A stretch of DNA of 22,079 nt from Bodo saltans (lineage: Eukaryota; Euglenozoa; Kinetoplastea; Eubodonida; Bodonidae), in NCBI GenBank assembly GCA_001460835.1, contig CYKH01001927.1:5825-27903 (forward strand), read 5' to 3'. The notes beneath the pieces are model-generated. The model saw nothing but the letters and a program-made list of their open reading frames with translations. It searched no databases and was not told the origin of the DNA. Below, piece by piece: positions 8,841-19,789 of the stretch. The translations under genes and the position numbers were made by a program. Within the stretch, counting starts at the first letter, position 1. The number at the start of each line of letters is the position of its first letter.

Positions 8841-11800
8841 ATGTCCCGTCGCCTCGCAGGGGCCGTCCAGGACGGTAACGCACAGTTCCGCGTCACGCAG
8901 ATGTGCAACACCCTTCAGGACGCCGTCATGAACGGCGATCAGCAGAACCGCATGGCAATGCTCAAACAGCTCCTCGCCGTCGACCTCAACGACGCCGAGA
9001 TCGACCAGCCGCTGCTCATTTTCGAGATTCTGCTCCAGACGCTGGCCATGCCCAAGGCCGCCGACTTGGACTGCAACAACCGCGTGGAGATTGCGACCCA
9101 CGCCTCACGCTACCTCACCATCTTCTTCGTGCGGTGCGGCGACCGCGTGACCATCAGTCTCCACCGCTTCCCCGTACCCTGGTGTGGCGCTCACCTTAAT
9201 CCAAGCCGCCGCCACGCTGTCGCTCTCGAACCTCGCAGACGCCGCGATCGAAGCGCTGAAGGTCATCGCCGCGGATCTCGTTGATCGCGCCATCCAGATG
9301 CTCGAAGGCGAGCTGCTGTCGCGTCTTGCTGCACTCGACCTGCTTCGCGTGGCGCCGAGCCTAGCACGCTTGAGCGAGGCGCTCGAGGAGAAGGGCGTCG
9401 ACTCGGATGAAATCGATGTCCCGGAGTTTGACGTGGACGACACCATCGAGACGCTTGCCGCGACGCTCCCTAACTCTGTCGATGTTTATTGGATGCACGG
9501 GTACGCGCTGATGGACACGCTCATGGCCTTGTGCAAACTAGGCATGAGTGTTCAGCGTATCTCCGTCGTGCTGTTTGGTGGACGCGAAGGAGCCTTCGAC
9601 CCGAAGAACAAGTCCTGCATTGCCGCCTACTGCGCCCATGGAGCTGGGTTCTTCGACTCCCTCAACCCGCTCAGCAACAACTGGCGCATTCGCGAAAAGG
9701 CCGTCAGCTGCCTTATCGCAGCCCAGAAGCAGACAAAGAACAAGGGGCTGCGCGCCGCCATCGCCTCTGTTCTTGCCGACCGCCGCATGCTCGAGAAGGA
9801 CAAACGCGTGTCCCTCATTCTGAACGCCCCTGAGCTGGTGACCGAGTTCAACGAGGTGCTGAAGAAGGACTGGCAGGAGCGGTCCGATGTGTACCTGACT
9901 GCCATCGGCGAGCTGAATGCAAAGATCTCCGAGATGATGGGCAAGGCGGAGCAGACAACGGACGAGAGCGAGCGCGTCGAGACGCAGCAGCAGATCGCCG
10001 AGGCGCGAGAGTACTTATCGACAATGATGGAACGAATGACGGACGTCTCGACGCAGCTTGGCAAGCTCGACACCATCAACGACAAGCTGACCGAGTTCCG
10101 CGAAGAGCACGCGAAGCAGTGGCAGAAGTTCGAGCAGCGCTTCGGTGCGGAGATGGCGCGGCTGGAGCAGCGCCGCGAGGCGGACCAGGCGGCCGTGATG
10201 GGCAAACTCGACCAGATCCACGCGATGATGGCGGCGATGCAGGCGGGCGGCGGCAGCAACGCTGAACCGGTGCTGCAGCTCGAGGAGATCGTTGCGAAGC
10301 TCAAGGCGCAGTACCGCGACCAGGAGCTCGACATGGTCATGACAAAGGACCGCATCCCGCTCGAGAAGATCTTCATCCAGCTGGCCGTCGTTGAGTCGAA
10401 CATCGGCGGCAAGCTGTCCGAGGACACAAAGCGCCACGCCGTACCTCTCGCGCAGATGTTCCGTGAGCGCAAACGACGCCTTGTCAAGAAGGTGCTCATC
10501 GTCGGCAAGGCGGGTGTCGGCAAGACCACGCTGTGCAAGAAGTTCACCTTCGACTGGGCCACCGGCGCGCTGTGGCCGCAGTTCCGCTTCGTCTTCGTGC
10601 TCAAGTTCCGCAACGTCAACCGGCAGCGCTACGCGCAGCCCGACGAGCAGCACCTCGCGCACGCGCTCGTTCGCGAGCAGCTCAGCGACCGCGGCGTCGA
10701 GCACACGTCGGCGCTGTTGACCGCCGTGCGCGACATCCTCAAGAACCACCTCGAAGAAACGCTCATCGTGTGCGACGGCTACGACGAGTCCACCGACACG
10801 CCGCCGTCGATCATCGACGACCTGTTCCGCTGCCCCAACGTCATCTTCACGTCGCGCCCGTACGGCATCGAGCAGATCGTCAACCGCTTCGACCTGCACA
10901 TCGAGAACATCGGCTTCACGCCGGTGCACATCAAGGAGTACGTGCGCATGTTCTTCGAGGCACTGCAGGGCGGGCCGGAGGGCGCTTCTGCCGCCAGGGC
11001 CCTCATCACATTCCTCGACACAAATCCCAACATTCTTGTCACGTCCACCGTGCCCGTCAACCTGCAGCTCGTCTGCAGCCTCTACCTCCGACAGCGCGAC
11101 GTATTCGTGGGTGGGCACATCAGCATCGGCTCGCTCTACAACAAGCTCGTCGAGTACCTCATTGAGGGCTACTTCGAACGCGAAGGCGTCGCGGATCCCG
11201 CTGCCATGGACCAAGCCGTGCGGCGCACGTGCGGCAAGATCGCGTTCGAGGGCCTCAACAACAGCCACGTGGTGCTGCCGAATCGGCTGCTGACGGCTGC
11301 TGTGCTCGAAGAGCCGCTGTTCGAAAAGAAGCTGGTGAATCTGTTCACCGTCGGCCTCATCAAGCCAGCGATCGAAGGCAAGCACGTGCCCCTGTGGAAG
11401 CAGGACGGCTTCTTCCTGCACCTCACGTTCCAGGAGTTCTTCGCGGCGACGTGGCTTGCGGCGCACATGTCGACCGCGGAGCGCCACGCGTGGCTGCGCG
11501 CCAACAAGTTCACGCCGCGCCTCAGCCTCACCATCTGCTTCACGATGAGCATCCTGATGATCGAGGGGCGCACCGACGAGATCGTCGACGCGTTTGGCGC
11601 GATCATGGAGGCGCCGGTGGACGAGGCGCGCCTAGTGCAGTCGCTGCTCGTGCTCCGCGCCTTCGACGAGCTGTCCGTTGCGGTGATCCGTAGGGTCGAA
11701 GATGCGACGAAGGCAGCGTCGTTTGCGATGCGGCTGATGGGCGACGTCATCCGGCGCGGCGAGTCGGACGCAGTTGGCCACGTTGCGGACTTCATGGAGA

Positions 11801-14800
11801 GCACGTCGCTCATCACCGGCGCGCCGGAGATCGCGGGCTCCCTCGACGCCGTCCTTGGCGACCCGAGGAGCAGCGACGCCGCCTCGCGCGTCCTCCTTGC
11901 GATGGGCAAGTACTACCCCACCCACCCCGTCACGCTGCGCGCGTACGTCGCGTCCCTCGGCCTCTTCCAAGAGGCGGGAACACCCAAACAGATTCGCACG
12001 ATCGTCGGAGCCGCGGTGTCCAGCGGGAAGATGGAGCGGTTTGTGAGCCTTGTGCGTCATCACCGCGACGACAAAGCAGTGTTCGAGTACATCCTCACCA
12101 CTGCTGCCAAGTCAACACTTCTCATCCTCGGGCTAATGAAGCCACTCCTTGTTGGTGCGTCGATACACCGTGACATGCGAGCTGCTGCACTTATCCGCGA
12201 CACGCTTGCGCGGAACACGACCACCACTCTCGAGCAGCACGTGTACTATGACGAGACTGATGACTGGCAAGCGCGTTTCGAGTCCCGCGCAAGTGGCACG
12301 ATCGTTGACAGCGGCGCGGCGGACCCTTTTGCGAGCCGGCGGCAGGAGTGGGAGTCTAAACCCTCCGTAGTGCCGAAGCTAGACTTCGTCAACGACGTCA
12401 TTCTCCGCGAGGTTCTTGACGCCTTTGGTCGTGAACGGAATCCGTCCATGCAAAAAGCGTTGTTGAAGGTTGTCGGCCCTGACGCTGCGCTCAAAGAAAT
12501 TGAGCAGGCATGGACTGCTCTCGGTGATGATGCGCTCGACGAGGCACTCATCCGTGTCCATTTCGAGCACCACTTCGACGATGGCGACAACAGCTTCGTG
12601 TCGCGCTGCATCGCATGCCGCATGGAAGGCTTCACGGCGTCTGAGGGGCTGCGGCAGTACTGGAGCTTTTTTGTGTGCCACGACGCGCTCTCGTCCTCGT
12701 GGACCTCGGTGCAGAAACACTGTCCTCCCGCTCTTGCCCAGTGGCTTGTAGCGCAAGTACTCCGCAAGCTAGACCGCATCGTTGGTCTCAGTCGAGCCCC
12801 TGCTACTGCTCTCATCGAAGAGCTGTCAAACGTGTTCACGAGCCCTCGCGATGCCTGCGACGACGCGGCGGCTCTTGCCTACACTAATCTCCTCGACGCA
12901 TCCCACCGCCTGCGCTCGTTGCTCACGGAAATATGTGGCCCAGAAGAGGTGGCTGCCCGCTTAGAGCGCCTCTCAGCGGCGGCTCCTACCCCCAACCACG
13001 CCCTTGCTCTCAAGTATCAAATGTGGGTGGTGTGGTGCAGCGAGTTCAACGACCGCGACACACTTCCTGGCGTTGTCGCAACACTCACCGAGCTCAACGA
13101 TGCCTTCCAATACCGAAAAGCCGCTCCTCGCTCCGATCCGAACGATGAGCTCGACCCGGAGCTTCGATTGACGCGCTCCAATGCAGATCGATGGTCAATG
13201 TTTATCGAATTGTTGTCGATGCCAGTCGCCAGCCACACCGCTGTGACGGAACACGACCTCCGGATAGTGTATCTTGGCCTGATCATCCGCCGAGACCCAC
13301 GAGTCCTTGACGGGTTTGGTAACGATGAGAGCGCAGGACGGCTGCTTAAGAAAGTGGAAAGTATTCTCGTAAAGCACCCACAGTGGCACGGCTCGTTTCG
13401 CGTTTGGAGAGGGCACGCTGCGCGATACAGGCAACGAAATGAAAGGAGCGACATTGGGTCGGGGGCATGTGGCCAGTGCCGAGCAGTCATTCGACGGCAC
13501 TGGTCACACCAAACTCAGAGACTGCCAGTTGCCGGACTTCTCCGTGTTAACGCATTACGTCCTCAGCTCATTCCCCGGCTGCTCGACATGGCCCAGCACA
13601 AGGAGCTCACCAACACAGCAATGCAGTTGCTGTTTGACGGCAATGTCTCGCCGCTCGAGGCCAGATCGATTCTGCTGCGCATCGTCGAGATTGTCCCTCG
13701 CCTTGGGGGCTTTGTCGGGTTCACCGGAACAAACTACCTTCACCGCGTGGCCTTCTCGCTCCATCATCAACATTCGAACCATCTCGAGGTAACAGCCGTT
13801 CTTGACAACGCCCAGTCGAGTCGTTCGATGATCCTTCGCTCGTTTGCGAAAGAGATCGCGCCTCCTTTGGCATGGAATCCAGAGGCGGGGCCGATAGCTG
13901 TGGACCACTACACCGCAGCGGTTGCCACCTCCCTAGATCAGCCGCTTGCCTTCATTCAGAAGCAGCTCATCGACGCCATCCAGAGCCAAGACGAACTACT
14001 GCAGACAGCACTGGCAACTGCTGCCGGCCGCTTGTGCGAGCAGAGCGCTCATCTTCTCGACACCTTAGCCACTGAGGCCCCTCTGGCCTCGCTGTTTGTA
14101 CTTCCTGCCTTGTCGAAGACGTGGCGCTCAGACAGGAAGCTGCACCGAACTGCCATCACTCAGTACCAGCGCGTTGTCGCCTCATCCACCGTGGCAGAGA
14201 GGCAAGCAACTACGTCCAACGTATCACTGGTGTTCGATGTGGATGACGACGGCACGACTAACGAACCAGCAGAGTCAAGCAATCTTAATCACGAAAACGA
14301 CGACGATGAGGACGCTCCAAAAGAAGCGAACAATGAGGAGAGCGAGCTTAAGTCGTTTCCGTTCCTGAGAGCTGTTGCAATCCAACTTTACGGTGGACCT
14401 TCGATCAAGGCCGACGCAAAACTGTCGAACATCAGCGAGCTGCTGCCGCTGATCTCAATGTCGACCTCGGATCTTTTTCACACTCTGTTGACTTTTCTTG
14501 CCGCCGAAGGAATGGAGGGCACCCTTGTCCAGACGTTTGATGACATCAATGAACAGCACTGGTTCTTCTTTGAGAATTCGCCGGACCGGAAACTCCCTGA
14601 TGAATGCTTTCCGTTGTGGATCTCAGCCCTCGCCCATCCAAATTTAGGGGATCAAAAGTTGCACATGGGCGCGAAGGTGTTGACGGATGCAATGCTTCGG
14701 AAGAATGCTCCGTTGCTCAATCGACTGATGGCAGCAGCTGGCGAGGTTGAGGACAGCAATACCCTCGCCGCCCTCGTTGAAGCAGTTCCAGAACTACTGG

Positions 14801-17800
14801 CAACGCTGACAACCTTTCTAAACTCTCGTAATACGGATGTGATCTTCAATGCAGCAAAGACAACTCAGAAGTGGGACTTGTTGCTCTTGATGTCTCCTAG
14901 TTGCTTCAAACACACCCCTCTGACGGTGGCGGCGTTGCCTCGGGTTGCAGGCGGCGAAGACGTTATTACGCTTGAAGATTCGTTGGTGTGCCTTGACGCC
15001 GCCCCTGCACTGGTTTCGGAGTGGAGTGTGCGAGGAATTGGACGATCTGCGTTCCTCGCGCTGATGCCGGTAGGCTGCGATGCCGCCGGTTTTTCCGTGG
15101 GGAGGGATCCCGCCGTTTTTCCCTATGTGGTCCGTGCTCTCGCGCAGATGCTCGCCGATGACAATTCAGAAGAAGCAAAGCAAAACTTCATGGTGAACCT
15201 TCAAGCGAACCGAGCGCTCTGTACTGCAATGAGCGACTTGGCCAAGCGCGGCGGCGGGACGAACGTGACTGCTGAGGCAACGAGAGCCGATGGTGCTGGC
15301 ATGCTTCCTACCCTCAGCACAAAGCACCTGTCGATGCTGTTCAACGAGTCTAGTGCCCCCGAATGGCGTGAGTGGCCCGATGTGGCCCCTCCACTTTCCC
15401 GCGACCACGGCAACCCAGACCTCTTCGCGTTGCTTGCTGAGCCCTTCTCCCTCACCTCCATCATTCACCGCTACGCAGTCATTGCGCGGCAACGGGCCTC
15501 CAACTTCCTGCACATCTCGCAGGACTACGTGAAAGGAATACAGAGCATTAAACATCATCTCTCGAACGGGACTGTCTATCGCTCAGATGATAATGCAGAC
15601 GTGGTTGACAACAAGGACGACGATGACGACGACTACGACGACGACGACGACGATGGCGTCATCGAAGAACTCCTTCATCCTCAGCTGCTTCCCGGCGACG
15701 ATCACTTCTACGCGGTGTACATCGTGGAGCTATTCTGCAAGGCGTACGGCCTCATGCTGTGTGATAAGTGCATCACGATGATGAAAACGCCAGGAAATGT
15801 TGTAGAGCAGAACCTCGGCACACGCTTCGCAGCCTCGGATGTCTTGCCTGTGCTGTTTTCAAAAGCGTGCTCATCCTGCACCGGGCAGCTCGGTCAAATC
15901 TTAACGTCCATTAGAAAAACGCCGATGGAACCATCATTTCACGTCATTCAGCGATTCTTTGAATCTTGGGCTCTCAACGAGCCTGCCACGTTGCACCGAT
16001 TTATTCTCTCGCATATTGAGAAGCTGAAGAACGCCCTGCGCAGCAAAGACACGCCATCTGCTGCCGAACTCGTTGAGCAGCTCAGCAGCGTTGCGGACAG
16101 CTTTGACAACGTGCGCGATGTTGAAGGAGCATCATCGCAAAGCGCTGCAGGGGGAGGAAGACAGCAGCAAAATTGGAAGTTATGGTACAACAGCATCCTC
16201 ACCGTCGCCAACAAAGCGCCGCCAAGCATCGAGGTGGACTATCGCGCAACGTTGTTTTGGCTTTTCCGCGACGTCATGAACAGCAACTATCTCGGCGCTG
16301 ACGGCGTGGCACTCGCAACGTCCAACGACCCCAGATTAGATCATTTCTTGCATTTCATTGCGAATGTTGTGTTCAAAACAGACGCCTTGTCAGAAATGAT
16401 CTCCGCGTCCGTCGCCGACTCCCCAGAAACAGCGCGTCGCCTCGTTGAGAGAATGATTGCTATTGACGCTGCATCTGCGTACAATGCAACCTCGACGTTT
16501 ATTGACCAAGAGCAAGGTACCAACGAAATTGACTTCGAGGAGGAGAACCATATGCTCATGTACCAGCTTGTTGATCGCCCCGAGTTCGATGTCGAAGATA
16601 TTCCGTTGCCGACTGGGGAGGGCATTGTCGTCGACCTTTCGCCAGAGATTGTCAAGAAAATGAAAGAAAACGGCGCAGAAGTCACTTGGGATTTGGTGAT
16701 GAACAAAGCCGTTTCCATCGCGCACAACAGTGGCACCAAGCAAATGCTCAATGAATTGCGATCGTATTCCAGCCCACCACAGGCAGTCATGCACGTCATG
16801 GAAACAGTTGCAGCGCTTATTTTGCGCCAACCAGTGACAGGCTGGGTCCTCGTGCGGCGTGCGCTTCAAGACACAAATACCTTCCTTAGTCGCTTCACAG
16901 ATCCTACATTTGTCACACTAGCACTTGCCACCGCCAGCATTCCGTCATCATTTGCTCGCTTCCATAGACCTGGAAACGTTGCGAGCTTCGGAAAATTGAT
17001 TGAAGACTTGGCGGATTGGTGCGATTTGGTCCACAAGTATTGCACCAAAACAATGGAGCTTATCGACGCTCGACGCCGGGCCATTGAAATCGCCTCTCAA
17101 GGCGCCATACAGCTTAGAAAAGTGAAAGAGTCGTTGTACCGCATCATTGACCTACCTGATGGCTATCTTGACTTCATTCGGGACTCCACACGAGCCGCTC
17201 AAATCGACGCTGCAACAAAAGCTGCTGATTTGTTGAACAAAGCCGCGACAACATTTTTAAAGAATCAGTGCTCCAGTGAATGGAAGTCCTTTCTTGCGGG
17301 TCCACTTAACCCACCAAAAGGTCTCCAGCACATCGCGACAATTCTTGCCAAGATTTTCTGTGGACGGCACATCAAAGTTTGGTCGTCTCTGCGTATTTTC
17401 CTGATGGGTATTTCTGTGTCCGAATACCTTGGTCAGCATTCCGTTGGTAAGTTCTACTCCGAATCCATGATGTTGTTTCTGAAACAAGAACTCGATTCCG
17501 ACGAGTGGAAGTCCAGTGTCGCTGAATCGGAAGGCGTGTTGCAGTTTCCTAACCACATTGATCGCATTCTGCGCCAAGTGTTACATTACTGGGAGCAGGC
17601 CGAGCCTCTCCTATCGTACCATCGCCAAGAAGTCGACGACAAGCAGCAACGCAAGCTGAAGGAGCGAGAAGAGAAACGAAATCAGCGAGTCAACACGTTG
17701 ATGTACAGCATGTGGATATGGCCTGTGGCGCCGGAAGACTTCAGGCAGCGTCAAGTGAACCTTTTCCCCATTCGCACCGTGCTTGATGCCGTCGCCAATG

Positions 17801-17967
17801 CCCACAAGGCCAACAAAACTCTCCTTGAAACGTGGTTGAAAGATGCGGCCGCCACTATCTGCAGGGCCCAGCAGCGTGCGTTAGTGTTCCACAAGGACAC
17901 TCCGAATGTATTTACATTCACAGAAGATAACGCTGTTGTTGAGTACACTGCTACTTTTGAAGTGTGA
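8841..17967 (+). CDS. Giant NACHT-type STAND ATPase (about 3,041 residues) with one frame change near the 5' end
   Basis: Translation from the ATG at 8841 (MSRRLAGAVQDGNAQF) runs helix-rich in one frame to about 9170, then continues in the +1 frame to the stop at 17965-17967. Omitting one C of the CCCC at 9171-9174 joins them smoothly (RF/PYPGVALTL). In joined numbering, residues 1-340 look like ARM/HEAT-type helices and 344-474 a long charged coiled coil. The NACHT core shows Walker A GKAGVGKT (555-562, Lys561), Walker B LIVCDGYDES (641-650; Asp645, Asp648, Glu649), sensor FTSRP (Arg672) and the late signature FLHLTFQEFFAATWLAAH near 858-875. Proteins with this core are ATP-driven oligomerising switches, such as NLRs, TEP1 and bacterial Avs. 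Residues 900-3041 are mostly helical with no recognised repeat family, broken by acidic linkers near 1798-1836 and 2255-2275 and ending in a charged helix near 2927-2953. An immune-like or scaffold role is inference. If the frame change is real and not bypassed, only a 2,927-residue frame from 9184, lacking an upstream ATG, remains. Confidence 0.85.
9165..9187 (+). other. Frame-change point in the NACHT gene (CCCC run)
   Basis: The frame from 8841 reads CGC TTC CCC GTA CCC TGG here and then turns Arg-rich until its stop at 9282-9284. The frame of the main ORF has a stop at 9148-9150 and is open from 9151. Sense therefore passes from one frame to the other between 9151 and 9184, most simply through one extra C in 9171-9174. 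It may be a sequencing or assembly error, a natural indel, or less likely +1 ribosomal frameshifting on CCC. Confidence 0.75.
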
Positions 17968-18346
17968 TTTCAAAGCATGACAGCGGTAGTTCATAATGCA
18001 ACAATCTCGTAGATCAATTCATATCCTTCTTTGCCCCCCAAAGCACACATGTCGCCCCCTCTCCCCCCATCACTGTAATTAGCTGCAGGTTTACACACGA
18101 CGTGCACCACCACTCGCCCCCACACAAACTAACTATTCATTTATACACGTCATATCGTCCTATTGGGAAGAAAAAAGTTCACACATTTTTCGTTGGATAT
18201 GATTTACTTTTCTCGTCGATTATTTTGCGTTTGTTTTTTTTTTTTCCTTTTCTTTTTTGTGTGTATTCGCTGCGGAATTTCATACAGAAGAGTTTCAAAC
18301 ATTAATTATCATTTCAACACATCACACAAAATTAATTATCAGGCAC
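17968..18346 (+). other. Intergenic region: 3' UTR and splice signals
   Basis: No supported gene. The first part is C- and A-rich, including C-runs at about 18032-18070. The second part is T-rich and carries the acceptor of the aldehyde dehydrogenase gene. Confidence 0.55.
18231..18287 (+). promoter_or_regulatory. Putative trans-splice acceptor for the aldehyde dehydrogenase gene
   Basis: A long pyrimidine tract with a run of twelve T (18234-18245) and CCTTTTCTTTTTT is followed by CATACAG, whose AG is at 18286-18287. The next ATG is at 18347, in frame with the enzyme, so the in-frame codons upstream to 18257 are not used. Confidence 0.65.
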
Positions 18347-19789
18347 ATGCAAATGATCTCAAACTTCATCAATGGAGCACTCGTCCCGGCAGTCTCCAAA
18401 GAATACATCGACGGGATCGAGCCCGCTACAGGCGCCGTATATTCCAAGATTCCCCGCTCACAGAAAGCAGACGTGGATGCCGCCGTAAGTGCAGCAGAGA
18501 ATGCATTCCCGTCGTGGAGCGCAACGCCAGCCGAAGTCCGCGCGAGTTTCCTGTTTCGCATCGCTGATTTACTCGAATCCCGGCTCGACGCTTTCGCACT
18601 AGCTGAATCTCGCGACCAAGGAAAAACTGTGACCACCGCCCGCACTGTTGACATTCCTCGTAGCATCGAAAACTTTCGTTTTTACGCCACATTTATCACT
18701 CAAATGGAAGAGATCACCGTTGAGAGCAAACAGTGCATTCACTTTGCACTCCGCAAACCGATTGGAGTGGTGGGCCTCGTCTCCCCGTGGAACTTGCCGC
18801 TTTACTTGGCGACCTGGAAGATTGCGCCAGCTATCGCATTCGGGAACACTTGTGTGATCAAGCCCTCTGAACTTACCCCAATGACGGTATTTTTGCTGTG
18901 CAGCGTGCTGCAAGAGGCGAAGCTCCCGCCGGGTGTCGTCAATGTTGTGCATGGATATGGTCCTGAATGCGGTCAAGCCATTGCCGAGCACCCTGGCATC
19001 CCAGCGATTTCCTTCACCGGTGGCACCGTCACAGGTAAACGACTTGCCAGCACCACCGCGCCGCTCCTCAAGAAATTATCTCTTGAGCTTGGTGGCAAGA
19101 ACGCCAATATTGTCTTCGAGGATTGCGACCTTGCAGATTGTGTTGCAACCTCCGTCAGATCGAGCTTCACAAACCAAGGCGAGATTTGTCTTTGTGGCTC
19201 TCGAATTCTCGTCCAACGATCGGTGTACGCCTCATTCCTCGAGCAATTCGTCGCTGCCACAAAGAAGTTTCAAGTTGGTGATCCCCAGGACGCCTCTAGC
19301 AACATGGGGGCGTTGATCAGCAAGGCACATCTTGAGAAGGTGATGTCGTATATTCAAATTGCAAAGGACGAGGGCGGCACAATTGTGCTTGGCGGTGAAC
19401 GACCTACGAAGCTGTCCGCAAGATGTCGTGAGGGTTTCTTTCTACTGCCCACCATTATCACCGGTCTACCGCCATCAGCACGGTGCAACCAAGAAGAAAT
19501 CTTCGGCCCTGTCGTCACTGTGATTCCCTTCGACACTGAGGAGGAGGCGATTCGGATCGCCAACGGCACGCAGTACGGTCTATCTGCGACCGTGTGGACA
19601 GGCAACGCAAAGCGTGCGAATCGAGTCAGCCAGCAGTTGGACACCGGCTACGTGTGGGTGAATTGCTGGTTGATTCGAGACTTGAGAATGCCGTTTGGCG
19701 GGGTGAAGGCAAGCGGCATTGGAAGAGAGGGGGGAAAATTCGCAATGGACTTCTACACAGAAGTGAAGACAGTATGCAGCAAGCTGTAG
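18347..19789 (+). CDS. Aldehyde dehydrogenase, ALDH8/2-aminomuconate semialdehyde dehydrogenase-like
   Basis: This is a full-length 480-residue NAD(P)-dependent aldehyde dehydrogenase, oxidising an aldehyde to the carboxylate. Visible landmarks are SPWNLPL with the oxyanion-hole Asn149, cofactor-binding Lys172 in KPSELTP, the SFTGGTVTGK turn (222-231), general base Glu247 in LELGGKN, nucleophile Cys281 in NQGEIC, and EEIFGPV (383-389). The C-terminal VWVNCWLIRDLRMPFGGVKASGIGREGG region (436-463) is the style of ALDH8A1 and bacterial 2-aminomuconate or 2-hydroxymuconate semialdehyde dehydrogenases. Those enzymes act in tryptophan/kynurenine breakdown or meta-cleavage of aromatics, and Arg444 in WLIRD may contact an acidic substrate. 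The subgroup is less certain than the family. Two in-frame ATGs (18347 and 18353) are close, and the first is chosen. No targeting peptide is evident, so it is probably cytosolic. No pathway partner lies nearby. Confidence 0.93.
   Translation: MQMISNFINGALVPAVSKEYIDGIEPATGAVYSKIPRSQKADVDAAVSAAENAFPSWSATPAEVRASFLFRIADLLESRLDAFALAESRDQGKTVTTARTVDIPRSIENFRFYATFITQMEEITVESKQCIHFALRKPIGVVGLVSPWNLPLYLATWKIAPAIAFGNTCVIKPSELTPMTVFLLCSVLQEAKLPPGVVNVVHGYGPECGQAIAEHPGIPAISFTGGTVTGKRLASTTAPLLKKLSLELGGKNANIVFEDCDLADCVATSVRSSFTNQGEICLCGSRILVQRSVYASFLEQFVAATKKFQVGDPQDASSNMGALISKAHLEKVMSYIQIAKDEGGTIVLGGERPTKLSARCREGFFLLPTIITGLPPSARCNQEEIFGPVVTVIPFDTEEEAIRIANGTQYGLSATVWTGNAKRANRVSQQLDTGYVWVNCWLIRDLRMPFGGVKASGIGREGGKFAMDFYTEVKTVCSKL

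Noticed and set aside
9627-10619. 330-codon - strand open frame
   Set aside because: It is a Ser/Arg-rich shadow of the coiled-coil and NACHT coding sequence with no recognisable motif.
10015-11487. 490-codon open frame on the - strand opposite the NACHT region
   Set aside because: It mirrors the GC-rich codon bias of the + strand gene and is built mainly from Arg, Leu, Val, Glu and Asp. No domain and no splice signal on that strand support it.
15604-15655. GAC/GAT-rich tract as a regulatory repeat
   Set aside because: It stays in frame and encodes an Asp-rich linker within the NACHT protein, so a coding explanation is enough.
18257-18346. In-frame extension of the aldehyde dehydrogenase
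   Set aside because: It lies across the splice acceptor at 18286-18287, and the family-typical N-terminus begins at 18347.
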